In this document: positions 43,893 to 52,129 of the stretch, piece by piece
Layout: every line of letters begins with the position of its first letter
How positions within the stretch are numbered: position 1 is the first letter of the stretch
Source: Burkholderia sp. IMCC1007
GTDB taxonomy: Bacteria > Pseudomonadota > Gammaproteobacteria > Burkholderiales > Burkholderiaceae
Reading direction: 5' to 3'
NCBI RefSeq assembly: GCF_027257875.1
Contig: NZ_JAPVQY010000020.1
Span: 53,289-117,288 of the forward strand
DNA: 64,000 bases
Position numbers and translations under genes: made by a program
Notes under the pieces: model-generated
The model's database searches: none
What the model was told of the DNA's origin: nothing
Seen by the model: the letters and a program-made list of their open reading frames with translations, nothing else

Positions 43893-45986
43893 CTATAGCG
43901 CGCTCAGGCGATTGCGCATTACCCAGGGCCGCGGAATATCGGGCGTAGCACCCAAGGAGAAATCGGGCTGCTGATAATTAAGATTCGGATTGTAGTAGGG
44001 ATCATGATGCATTAGATGTGCCCAACGCTTACGCATATGATCCACTTCCGCCTTAAAGCGACGCCGCCGAGCAGGCGTGTCATCTTTGCCACGGGAAACA
44101 GACTCGTGGTGATACAGCACGGCGTGCGGGGTCCACACCACTCGCAATCCCGCTTCACGTACGCGCAGACAGTAGTCCACGTCATTAAAGGCCACCTTTA
44201 GACGTATCTCGTCAAGACCACCGACTGCCTGATATGTGGACTTCTTCGTCAGCAAACACGCTGCCGTAACCGCCGACAAATCCTGCGCCACCAGCGCCCT
44301 ACCTGCGTAACCTGGCTCGTCCGGCCCTATCCCGCTATGCAAATGATTCGCACATCCGCCGGGACCCACCGTATCGCCGGCATGTTGCACCGTACCGTCG
44401 CCATACAGCAGCTTGGCCCCGACAATCCCCACGCTGCCACTCGCACTCAACAACATCCCCACCATCTCCCCCAACCACCCCGGCGAAATCACTTCCGTAT
44501 CGTTGTTGAGCAGACACACCAGCTCGCCCTTCGCCTCGGCGATCGCCATGTTGTTGATGCGCGAGTAATTGAACGGCTCATCAAACGGCAACACCCGAAC
44601 ATTGGCTACCTGCTCCAAGCTCTGCAGGTAAGCCAGCGTATCGGGTTCGATGCTTTGATTATCAACAACGAGGATTTCATACGGCCCATAGCGCGTCTTT
44701 TCCAGCACGCTGGAGATGCAACGGCGCAGGTGCCCTAACTGGTCGCGCGTAGGAATGACGATGCTGACCAACGGTGCCGGCTCGGCTACCGGATAACGCA
44801 CCCGGCAACGGCCCGGCCCCGTGCTCTCGACTTCAGCCGGCACGCCCATGCGCCGCAGATGCGCGGCCACCGCACGAACCGTCCCCGCGCCATCGTCGTG
44901 TTCATCCCGGGGTGTCATATGCCAGAGCGGTGCGGGCACATGAACCATCGGCGAGCCCAGTTCGCTCAGCGCCAACAGCAAAGCATGCATGACGTCGGCA
45001 CCTGTCACATCCTCGCCGAATGCGTGCAGGCGATCCGCATACCGTCCGTTCCAGACAAAGGCGTCGCCGATATAGTTAGTGGAACGCAGCAACTCAGGAG
45101 ACCAGTCCGGTTTGAAAACGGGATCGCACAACTGGCCGTCAGCACCTACGACGTCGTGATCGGCATAAGCGACAGCGGCATCGGGTGTCTTGATGACAGC
45201 ATCCGCGAGACAAAACAGCGCCTGCTCAGCGAGTGTCACTCCAGCCCGGATAACGAGGTGCCAGGAATTCTCAGCGACCGGTGTCGAAACCAATCGAGTT
45301 AAATGATCCGGGAGATCGTTTCGCACCACGACTTTAAAGTGCTGATATGTTTGCGCCTGCAAACTGGCTCGCGTCGCATCGATATCAGCCTGCGTAGTGT
45401 CCCGGCCGACCCAAAGCGAAATATTAAATAGTGGTAAATCTTGCCAACGCTTCGCTCGGCGAACCATCAAGGCGCGGTCGGCCGGGGTAATAGCATAGAA
45501 CTCCTGATACCACCCTGCGTAGCCTGCGCGATACACGTTCGCGCGAAAGCGGCACGCCACGTCGTATGCGTGATCAAGATCGCGAAAAAGCGTGACTGGC
45601 GTCAGCCCTGCGCGGGCGCAACGCCGCAGCGGATGCTTGTACAACGTGTTCGCCGCCCGCCAGAGCTGCCGCAAGCGGTACTCTGCAGAACTCAGACGGC
45701 GATGCTGAAGAAATCGAACTTGTACGGGGCTTTCATCGTTGTCCATGATCAGATGGACAGTGCGCACGGCTGCGGGAGTCTTGGCCAGCTCCTCGATATG
45801 GCCCTTACTGCTGATTAAGACTTTTAACGCGTGCGTGCGATCATCATGCATCGTCAGCACGACAGTCGCTACACATGCCTTGGCATTACCGACCACCTGG
45901 CCCTTTAAAAGCCAGGCCGTGGCAGCACGCCAACTCCCCTTTTGAACGATTTTAGCCGCCACTTCTTCACTACCTGCCTTATCCAT
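43893..45986 (-). CDS. Two-domain glycosyltransferase family 2 protein
   Basis: This 697-residue protein has an N-terminal region with a degenerate GT2-like unit (about 185-390; FNISLWVGRDTTQADIDATRASLQ and YADHDVVG). A full GT2 domain starts near 404 (PLVSIVIPTRDQLGHLRRCI, VDNQS, LLNNDTEVISPGWLGEM, LHSGIGPDEPG, FNDVDYCLRVREAGL). The tandem layout resembles RfbF/rhamnan-type transferases, so rhamnose transfer is plausible but not proven. Base composition is intermediate between the AT-rich export genes and core DNA. It lies upstream of kpsE on the same strand with 75 bases between, and is divergent from kpsS. Confidence 0.85.
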   Translation of the reverse strand: MDKAGSEEVAAKIVQKGSWRAATAWLLKGQVVGNAKACVATVVLTMHDDRTHALKVLISSKGHIEELAKTPAAVRTVHLIMDNDESPVQVRFLQHRRLSSAEYRLRQLWRAANTLYKHPLRRCARAGLTPVTLFRDLDHAYDVACRFRANVYRAGYAGWYQEFYAITPADRALMVRRAKRWQDLPLFNISLWVGRDTTQADIDATRASLQAQTYQHFKVVVRNDLPDHLTRLVSTPVAENSWHLVIRAGVTLAEQALFCLADAVIKTPDAAVAYADHDVVGADGQLCDPVFKPDWSPELLRSTNYIGDAFVWNGRYADRLHAFGEDVTGADVMHALLLALSELGSPMVHVPAPLWHMTPRDEHDDGAGTVRAVAAHLRRMGVPAEVESTGPGRCRVRYPVAEPAPLVSIVIPTRDQLGHLRRCISSVLEKTRYGPYEILVVDNQSIEPDTLAYLQSLEQVANVRVLPFDEPFNYSRINNMAIAEAKGELVCLLNNDTEVISPGWLGEMVGMLLSASGSVGIVGAKLLYGDGTVQHAGDTVGPGGCANHLHSGIGPDEPGYAGRALVAQDLSAVTAACLLTKKSTYQAVGGLDEIRLKVAFNDVDYCLRVREAGLRVVWTPHAVLYHHESVSRGKDDTPARRRRFKAEVDHMRKRWAHLMHHDPYYNPNLNYQQPDFSLGATPDIPRPWVMRNRLSAL

Positions 45987-46006
45987 GACGCAACTTTGGA
46001 TCCGCG

Positions 46007-46014
46007 ATTATAAT
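46007..46014. promoter_or_regulatory. Palindromic -10 element between divergent GT2 and kpsS genes
   Basis: ATTATAAT reads TATAAT on both strands (plus 46009-46014, minus 46012-46007). The plus copy has ATGACG 18 bases upstream as a fair -35, overlapping the start codon of the divergent gene. The minus copy would give a leader of only about 15 bases for the GT2 gene. Its -35 is poor. Confidence 0.5.
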
Positions 46015-46056
46015 TCACGGCCAGAGGAAGACTAGAAAAACCTAGAAGTATCAAAC

Positions 46057-47442
46057 ATGCGCAGATCCATACTATTTCTCCAGGGGCCTCCCTCGCTTTT
46101 CTGGCGTCAGTTGAGCGACCACTTCGATGCCGCACTCGTGCGCACGCATCGGATCAATCTTTCCCTGGGGGACTGGGCGTACTGGCGCAAACCGGGCGCG
46201 GTGAACTACCGCGGCCGCTTTAGCCGCTGGGCGGATTTTCTGCGCGACTACCTGGTGCGGCACGAGATCACCGACATCTTCTACTTTGCCGACCGGCTGC
46301 CCTATCACGCGGTCGCGCGCGAGGTGGCCGAGTCGCTCGGCATCCGCACGTACTCGATCGAATTCGGCTACCTGCGCCCCGACTGGCTCACCCTCGAGCG
46401 CGGCGGCATGGGCACGCTGTCACACTTCCCGACCGACCCGAAGGCGATCCGCGCAATCGCCCGCCGTGTCGGACCATTCAAACCGGACACCAAGCACTAT
46501 TCGCACAGTTTCGGGCAAGAAGCATTCAACGAGGTGCTTTATAACCTCCTGACCTCGCTGGTGCCATATTTTTTCCCGCTCTATCGCACCGACAAATATT
46601 ACCTGCCGTTACTCGACTATCTGCGCTGGCTGCCGCGCATGATCGGCCAGCGCCTGAAGGAACCCGCGCGGGTCGCCGCCGCCGACGTATTGCGTCACTC
46701 GGGCGCTCGCTACTGGATGCTCGCGCTGCAAATGCAGGCCGATTACCAGCTGCGCGCCAATTCCGCGTACAGCGATCAGCGGCAAGTGATCGAGGAAGTC
46801 ATTTCGTCGTTCGCGCAGCATGCTCCACAGGACGGCTCGCTGATCATCAAGCTGCATCCGCTCGACAACGGCATGGAACGCTGGGAGAAGTTCGTCGCAC
46901 GCACGGCAAAACGCTACGACGTGGCGTCGCGCGTCATTGCCGTGTCGGACTGCGACCTCAAGCGCACGATCAAACACAGCAAGGGGGTCATTGCGGTGAA
47001 TTCGACCGTGGGCCTGCATGCATTGCGCGCGAATTGCCCGGTGAAAGTGCTGGGCATGGCCATGTACGACATCGCGGGGCTCACGCACCAGGGTTCGCTG
47101 GAATCGTTCTGGACCGCACCCGAGCGCGTCAATAAGCCGCTGCTCAATGACTTCGTGGCCGCGATTGCCGCCACCATCCAGATACATGGCTCGTTCTACA
47201 ACCGTGCGGGCCGCGACGCAGCGTGCGTCGAAATCGTGCGCCGCGTGTTGAAAGACGAGGTCAATGGCCACGGCGCCTTCGTCGATCCGCCGCCGCGGCT
47301 CGATCGCGCGCTGCGGTCGAACGTTCCGATCTACGGTTCGTTGAAAGGCAGCGGCATCGAGCCGGCAGGCAGGCGCCCGGTCGCTAAGCCTCCCGAAACA
47401 CCCGTGCAACCCAGTGCCGCCAACGTGGCACCCGCGGCGTAG
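46057..47442 (+). CDS. kpsS: Capsule polysaccharide protein KpsS (beta-Kdo transferase)
   Basis: This 461-residue protein matches KpsS/Capsule_synth family proteins. It has FLQGPPSLFWRQLSD at the N-terminus, the IEFGYLRPDWLTLE motif, KLHPLDNG in the GT-B C-terminal half and VIAVNSTVGLHAL. KpsS adds the first Kdo to lyso-phosphatidylglycerol to start the poly-Kdo linker of ABC-exported capsules. It ends with about 60 Pro/Ala-rich residues beyond the family core, and this tail overlaps the 3' end of kpsC on the other strand by 59 bases. Its promoter is shared with the divergent GT2 gene. Confidence 0.9.
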   Translation: MRRSILFLQGPPSLFWRQLSDHFDAALVRTHRINLSLGDWAYWRKPGAVNYRGRFSRWADFLRDYLVRHEITDIFYFADRLPYHAVAREVAESLGIRTYSIEFGYLRPDWLTLERGGMGTLSHFPTDPKAIRAIARRVGPFKPDTKHYSHSFGQEAFNEVLYNLLTSLVPYFFPLYRTDKYYLPLLDYLRWLPRMIGQRLKEPARVAAADVLRHSGARYWMLALQMQADYQLRANSAYSDQRQVIEEVISSFAQHAPQDGSLIIKLHPLDNGMERWEKFVARTAKRYDVASRVIAVSDCDLKRTIKHSKGVIAVNSTVGLHALRANCPVKVLGMAMYDIAGLTHQGSLESFWTAPERVNKPLLNDFVAAIAATIQIHGSFYNRAGRDAACVEIVRRVLKDEVNGHGAFVDPPPRLDRALRSNVPIYGSLKGSGIEPAGRRPVAKPPETPVQPSAANVAPAA

Positions 47443-49444
47443 CGCGCCATTCGACGAGTTCCTGCAGCGCACGCTCCGGCGTGGTGAAGCGTCTCGTCGT
47501 TCGACTCACATACGTCGGATACAGAATCAGCGCGGCGGCAACGAGTTCGTCGAGCGTCAGCACACGGTTGCGCCGCTGACGCACCGGCTCGGTCAACCCC
47601 GCATCGTGCGACACACCCCAGCCCGCATAGAACGGCTGCCCATAGGTCACCACCTTCACGCCGCGCAGCAGCGCTTCGAACCCGGCCAGCGACGTCAGCA
47701 CGTGGACTTCGTCCACGCTGCCGAGCAGCTGGTGAAACGACACTGACCCGATCGTCTCGTCGCACCACTGCGCCGCATCGTCTTCCCCTCTGCCCTCCTT
47801 GCGCAGGCCGGCCATCACGTCGGGGTGCGGCTTGTACAGCAGATACGCGTCGGGATTGGCGGCACGCACGGCCTGCAACAAATCCATATTGCCGCGAATG
47901 CCGGACGCACCGAAGCGGATCGACGCATCGGTCTCCACCTGTCCGGGTACAAGAATGACGCGCCTGCCCTCCGGACGAATCCAGTTCGCGTGTCCGGCGA
48001 GGTTGTACTTGGTAATGCCCGCGTCGCAAATGGCCTGGCGCAGGGCCGCCGCGCGCGCGAGCAGTTCGGGCGTGAACGCGGTTTGCGCGAGCAGCGTTTC
48101 CAGCCGCGAAGGCCGCGTGGCGTCGTAGTAGATGCCGATGTCGTCCTGCACCCACGACAGCGGACGTGTCAGGTCCGCCCCGAGGCCGACGGAGCGCACG
48201 AAGCCGTCCTCGACGCGGATGACCTTTTGCGTCGCGGGCAACGCGGGCGCGAGCCGATCGTCGAGCTTGCGCCCCCAGGTGGCAACGGCGCGGTCGATCG
48301 CCCGCGGCACGCGCCAGCGAAAACGAACGACGCTGCCGCCGAAGAATTGACGCACGTAGTCCTTCTTCCAGCCGGAAAAGCCGAACGCATCGATATCGAC
48401 GGGGAATCGCTGTCGCATCCGGCGCTGCAACGCGAGCCACGCCAGCACGGTCTCGACCTCGCAGCGCTTGCCGGTTTCCGGATCGACGTAGCGGCAGTAA
48501 TCGATCAGCGCCGCGTGAACCAGTTGTTCCAGCGTGGCCGCACCACGTCGCGCGGGCGCCGGCAGCGCGTCGCGCGTCAGCCCCCAGCCCGCATAGAACG
48601 GCATGCCGAAGACGCGCACCGGCAAACCCCACATCAGCGCCTCGAAGCCGAGTTGCGACGTGACGGTGTACACCTCGTGCACCAGCGGCAGCAGGCTGGC
48701 CGGATGCACGTTGTCGTCCAGCACCTGCACGCGCGGCATCGCGCGCACGGCGTCGAGATCGAAGTGGCCGTGCTTGCGACCGGACACGACGTCGGGATGA
48801 ACCTTGAGCAGAATCGTGCGATCGGGATGCTCGTGCAGCGCGGCCTCCAGCATCCGGTGGAAGCTGGACGCATCGGCGAGACCGCAGGAGATCGATGCGT
48901 CGCCGCGCGTCTGGTCCACGACCAATACGCATCCGTCGGGCAGTGCACGGCCCAGGTCGCGACTATGGTTGTACTTGGACACGCGGCCATCCCGCCACGC
49001 CGCGGCCAGCGCGCGAGCCCGCACGATCTGGTCGTCGCGCAACGGCTGTGCAATCAGCGACTCGAGCCGCGACGGCTGGCTCGCATCGAGATAAAGCCCG
49101 ACATCGTCAAAAATGATTGCGAGCGGCGGGTCGTCCTTGCCGAGTCCGACGGAGCGCAAAAAGCCGTCTTCGATGTGATAGACGGCGAGGCCGTGCTTCT
49201 GCGCATAGCGCTGCGCTGCCATTGCGCTCGGACGGCGCCCCCAGGCGAGCACGCCCGCGCCGGCCACCGGCTGGCCGACGGACCGGTAGTGCAGTTGGAA
49301 ATCGTCGAGCAACGCGGCGAGCGTCGGGATGCGGTTCACGCCGGGCGCCTGCGTATAGGCAATCGGCCGCGAACCCGCCAACGCATCGGGCAGCGCCTGT
49401 CCGGCCACTTCGCCCCGGGCAACAGAAAAATCAGTCAAAGACAC
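47384..49444 (-). CDS. kpsC: Capsule polysaccharide protein KpsC (dual beta-Kdo transferase)
   Basis: This protein of about 686 residues is built from two homologous modules. The signature VYHIEDGFLRSVGLG near residue 100 recurs as VIRVEDGFVRSVGLG near 415. Likewise ASQPSRLESLIAQPL is matched by ATRPSRLETLLAQTA, and LLKVHPDVVSG by LLYKPHPDVMAG. KpsC alternately adds Kdo residues in two linkages to extend the linker begun by KpsS. The GTG at 49444 is chosen because GAGG lies five bases upstream; a TTG at 49468 without such a site would add eight residues. It is convergent with kpsS rather than in tandem as in E. coli. Confidence 0.93.
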   Translation of the reverse strand: MSLTDFSVARGEVAGQALPDALAGSRPIAYTQAPGVNRIPTLAALLDDFQLHYRSVGQPVAGAGVLAWGRRPSAMAAQRYAQKHGLAVYHIEDGFLRSVGLGKDDPPLAIIFDDVGLYLDASQPSRLESLIAQPLRDDQIVRARALAAAWRDGRVSKYNHSRDLGRALPDGCVLVVDQTRGDASISCGLADASSFHRMLEAALHEHPDRTILLKVHPDVVSGRKHGHFDLDAVRAMPRVQVLDDNVHPASLLPLVHEVYTVTSQLGFEALMWGLPVRVFGMPFYAGWGLTRDALPAPARRGAATLEQLVHAALIDYCRYVDPETGKRCEVETVLAWLALQRRMRQRFPVDIDAFGFSGWKKDYVRQFFGGSVVRFRWRVPRAIDRAVATWGRKLDDRLAPALPATQKVIRVEDGFVRSVGLGADLTRPLSWVQDDIGIYYDATRPSRLETLLAQTAFTPELLARAAALRQAICDAGITKYNLAGHANWIRPEGRRVILVPGQVETDASIRFGASGIRGNMDLLQAVRAANPDAYLLYKPHPDVMAGLRKEGRGEDDAAQWCDETIGSVSFHQLLGSVDEVHVLTSLAGFEALLRGVKVVTYGQPFYAGWGVSHDAGLTEPVRQRRNRVLTLDELVAAALILYPTYVSRTTRRFTTPERALQELVEWRATPRVPRWRHWVARVFREA

Positions 49445-49859
49445 GAGCCTCGACAAATATGGCCGCAAGCGCCCGCGCGATCCGGCAATTGCCGAAAGCG
49501 GAGGGTTTTGCCGCGAAGCCGGAATGATGGAATATCGGTGTGCTCATGGTTCTTCATGTCGAGCGGGCAGTCGAGTATCGCTTCACGCAGCCCGACGGCG
49601 GCAGCAGCATTGCTCATCGTGGACACAATTCACGTGATTGGCGCGCATTTCGCCGCGCTGCTCGCGCAATCGCATCGTACTTGTCCACCGTTCGCCGCTA
49701 CCCGGCCAGCTCGTGGCCGGTATTTTAGCGGGCTGGCCGCTCGACGCCGCCGGAAATCCGATTTATTCACTCGGAAGCTGCCTTCCCGCCGCTGGCCGGC
49801 CCCGAGCGGCACGCGCGACACCGCGTCGCACCACCTGCATAAACGCCGTCGGTTTGCGG

Positions 49860-50032
49860 ATTTAAATCGTTACGACGATGGCCCCATTTAAATTTGAAAT
49901 CTTTGGTAATGCACGCACAGTCAAATGTCTTTAAAATCCCTGAACCACCAAAAAACAAAGTCGCAGCTCATGTCGGGACCGATTCACCATGAGCTGCGAC
50001 GATGCGCACCGACCAACCACACGTATTTAAAT
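49860..50032. repeat. Three ATTTAAAT palindromes
   Basis: ATTTAAAT occurs at 49860-49867, 49886-49893 and 50025-50032, within 173 bases of an otherwise GC-rich genome. The last copy ends five bases before the glycosyltransferase start codon. Confidence 0.7.
49960..50000 (+). promoter_or_regulatory. Perfect 13-base inverted repeat upstream of the GT1-like gene
   Basis: GTCGCAGCTCATG (49960-49972) is repeated as its exact inverse complement CATGAGCTGCGAC (49988-50000) around a 15-base spacer, 37 bases before the start codon. It would form a stable mRNA hairpin or a spaced dimeric operator. There is no T-run, so it is not a simple terminator. Confidence 0.65.
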
Positions 50033-50036
50033 CCTG

Positions 50037-51122
50037 ATGTTGCGCAGGCTCCTATACCGAAAATTGGCGCACGGCCCGTCTCACCTCCGTCACAACACGG
50101 CGGTGCAGCGCTGGCTGGTTTTGCATCAAGGCGAAAATCCGTCCACGGATTATTACGTGCTGCCGCGCCTGCGGGAGCTCGGGCTGCCGATCGTCTACAG
50201 GAACCTGGACAGCGCGGCTCCGGAGCCGGGCGATCTCGCACCGGGGACGGCGGTCATCATCATCCGCTACCTGAATGCGCGATGGGCGCGGGCGCTGCGC
50301 ATTCATCGCGTGCAACTGGCACGCATCGTCTATTTCATGGACGACGACTTGCTGCATCCACGGTCGTGGAACGGCTTGCCGGGGCCGTACGTAAAAAAAC
50401 TCCGCAAGTATTGCCATGCGCATACCGAGGACATCCGCGACCTCGCGACGGAATACTGGTTTTCGACGCAGGCGCTGCGCGATCGCTATCCGGACCGTGC
50501 GGCAACGCTCGTGACGCCGCGCGCGCTGCCCGAGGATGCGCGCACGCAGCGGGTGCGCAATGCATCGGCGGAATCGCCGATCCTCGTGTTCTATCACGGT
50601 AGCGCCGCCCACGAAGCGGAGATCTCGTGGCTGCAGCCGATCATCGCGCAAGTGCTCGCGCGCTGTTCGAACGTCCATTTCGAGCTGATCGGCTCGCATG
50701 CGGTGAACGTGCTGTATCGCGGCCTGCCGCGCACACGGGTCGTGCATCCGATGGACTGGGCAAACTACCGCGGCCATTGCCGGCTGCTCGACGGCCATAT
50801 CGGCCTCGCCCCGCTGCTGCCGTCGGAATTCAACGCGGCCCGCGCGCATGTGAAGGCCTACGACATCGCGCGCTGCCGGGCCGTAGGGCTGTATGCCGCC
50901 GCCGGCCCGTATCGCGAGGTGATTCGGCACGACGAGAACGGCCTGCTGCTCGACAACGATCCGCAAAGCTGGGTGGAAGCGCTATGCGCGCTGGCCGGCG
51001 ACCCGAGCCGCCTTCATGCACTGCGCGTGGCCGCACAGGCACTGTTGCAGCGTCCTGCCGCGCAGGCGGCGCCGATCGGGATGATCCGCACCGCGCCCGA
51101 GCAAGCTCACGCTTACTCGTAA
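50037..51122 (+). CDS. Glycosyltransferase family 1-like (GT-B) protein
   Basis: This 361-residue protein has a GT-B C-terminal half: PILVFYHGSAAHEAEISWL, HVKAYDIARCRAVGLYAAAGPYREVIRHDENGLLLDND. The last part is the E-x7-E-like donor-binding region of GT4/GT1 enzymes. The N-terminal half contains FMDDDLLHPR. No transmembrane segment is present, so it probably acts on the cytoplasmic face. The position next to kpsC and a capsule reductase places it in the polysaccharide locus. The Shine-Dalgarno is weak. Its 3' end overlaps the convergent reductase gene by ten bases. The sugar specificity is unknown. Confidence 0.8.
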   Translation: MLRRLLYRKLAHGPSHLRHNTAVQRWLVLHQGENPSTDYYVLPRLRELGLPIVYRNLDSAAPEPGDLAPGTAVIIIRYLNARWARALRIHRVQLARIVYFMDDDLLHPRSWNGLPGPYVKKLRKYCHAHTEDIRDLATEYWFSTQALRDRYPDRAATLVTPRALPEDARTQRVRNASAESPILVFYHGSAAHEAEISWLQPIIAQVLARCSNVHFELIGSHAVNVLYRGLPRTRVVHPMDWANYRGHCRLLDGHIGLAPLLPSEFNAARAHVKAYDIARCRAVGLYAAAGPYREVIRHDENGLLLDNDPQSWVEALCALAGDPSRLHALRVAAQALLQRPAAQAAPIGMIRTAPEQAHAYS

Positions 51123-51895
51123 CCCAGCCGGCTCAGGAACCAGCCGGACACGGCCGGATGTAATCCGGCCAGCAGGAAACACCCGAGATTCAGCGGGAAT
51201 GGAAAGCTGATTCGCGCACGATTGGTACTCAGGCCGACGCGGATCACGCGCGCCGCCTTCGGCGCTTTCCACAAAAACGGCTTCGGGCCCGGCATATCGA
51301 AGCACATCTGCGATTCGACATAGCCGGGCATGATCACGTTGACCTTCACGCCTTCGGCTGCCAGCCCGTCGCGCATCGCCTCTCCGTACGCCTTCACCGC
51401 GGCCTTGCTCGCGCTGTAGCTCGGCGTCTCGGGCAATCCGCGCCATGCGGCGAGCGAACTGATCAGCGCGATCTGGCCGCCGCGGCGCGCGCGCATCGCG
51501 GGCATCGCGGCATGCGCGGTGGCCATGCTGGCCTTGACGTTCACGTCCAGCAGACGGTGCATGTCATCCCACGCTTCGCCTTGATGCCCGGGGCCGGTGT
51601 TGATATTGACGCCGGCATTGGCGATCACGAGATCGGGCGCTTCGGTCTCGCTCATCTCGCTGACCCAGTTGCGCAGCGTATCGTGGTCGCGCACGTCGAA
51701 TGCGGCCGTGATGACGCGCGCGCCGAGCGCCGTGCACGCATCGCTCACCCGCTGCAGCAGCGCGGTATTGCGGCCGTGCAGAATCAGCACCGCCGTACCG
51801 GCTCGCGCGTATTCCTCCGCCAGCGCCGAACCGATGCCGCCCGTGGCACCCGTAATCAGCACGCAGCGCGGAACCCCGTTTTTTTGTGTCGCCAT
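51113..51895 (-). CDS. Short-chain reductase of the capsule locus (RkpH/WcbP-like)
   Basis: This 260-residue classical SDR has TGATGGIG at 15-22, Asn93 in ANAG, Ser146/147 and the Tyr160-x3-Lys164 pair (YSASK), so it is catalytically complete. The C-terminal 40 residues are hydrophobic and aromatic (FPFPLNLGCFLLAGLHPAVSGW), suggesting membrane association, as in 3-ketosphinganine reductases and in RkpH/WcbP proteins of capsule loci. With the synthase and oxoamine synthase it could reduce an alpha-amino ketone to an amino alcohol. It is convergent with the glycosyltransferase gene. SDR membership is certain; the substrate is inferred from context. Confidence 0.88.
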   Translation of the reverse strand: MATQKNGVPRCVLITGATGGIGSALAEEYARAGTAVLILHGRNTALLQRVSDACTALGARVITAAFDVRDHDTLRNWVSEMSETEAPDLVIANAGVNINTGPGHQGEAWDDMHRLLDVNVKASMATAHAAMPAMRARRGGQIALISSLAAWRGLPETPSYSASKAAVKAYGEAMRDGLAAEGVKVNVIMPGYVESQMCFDMPGPKPFLWKAPKAARVIRVGLSTNRARISFPFPLNLGCFLLAGLHPAVSGWFLSRLGYE

Positions 51896-52129
51896 GATCG
51901 AGAATTAAGGCTTTGGATAGTGACAATTTCGGCAGCATTATCCGGCATGCACCACTGAACGCGCGCACCGTTCATGGAATATTTTGCCCAAACGATCATT
52001 CGACATTCGGGCAATGCGGGCTTTTTTGCGCCGGGCCTTTAACACTCTTTCATCATCGAGCGCCTTCTCTTCGGTTATAACCATCGGTCCAAAAAGCCGC
52101 CAGCCGGCCCTTTCCATTTAGGAGCTCCC

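Larger units (their letters stand above)
49445..50036. other. Regulatory region between kpsC and the GT1-like gene
   Basis: These 592 bases separate divergent genes. The part near kpsC is GC-rich and featureless. The part from about 49855 is AT-rich and holds three ATTTAAAT octamers and a perfect 13-base inverted repeat. No complete -35/-10 pair is convincing. Short frames here look like chance. Confidence 0.55.

Noticed and set aside
31443..50036. Insertion sequences or transposases at the borders of the AT-rich island
   Set aside because: No transposase frame, terminal repeats or target duplications could be seen; only the GC-rich patch near 33 kb is suspicious.
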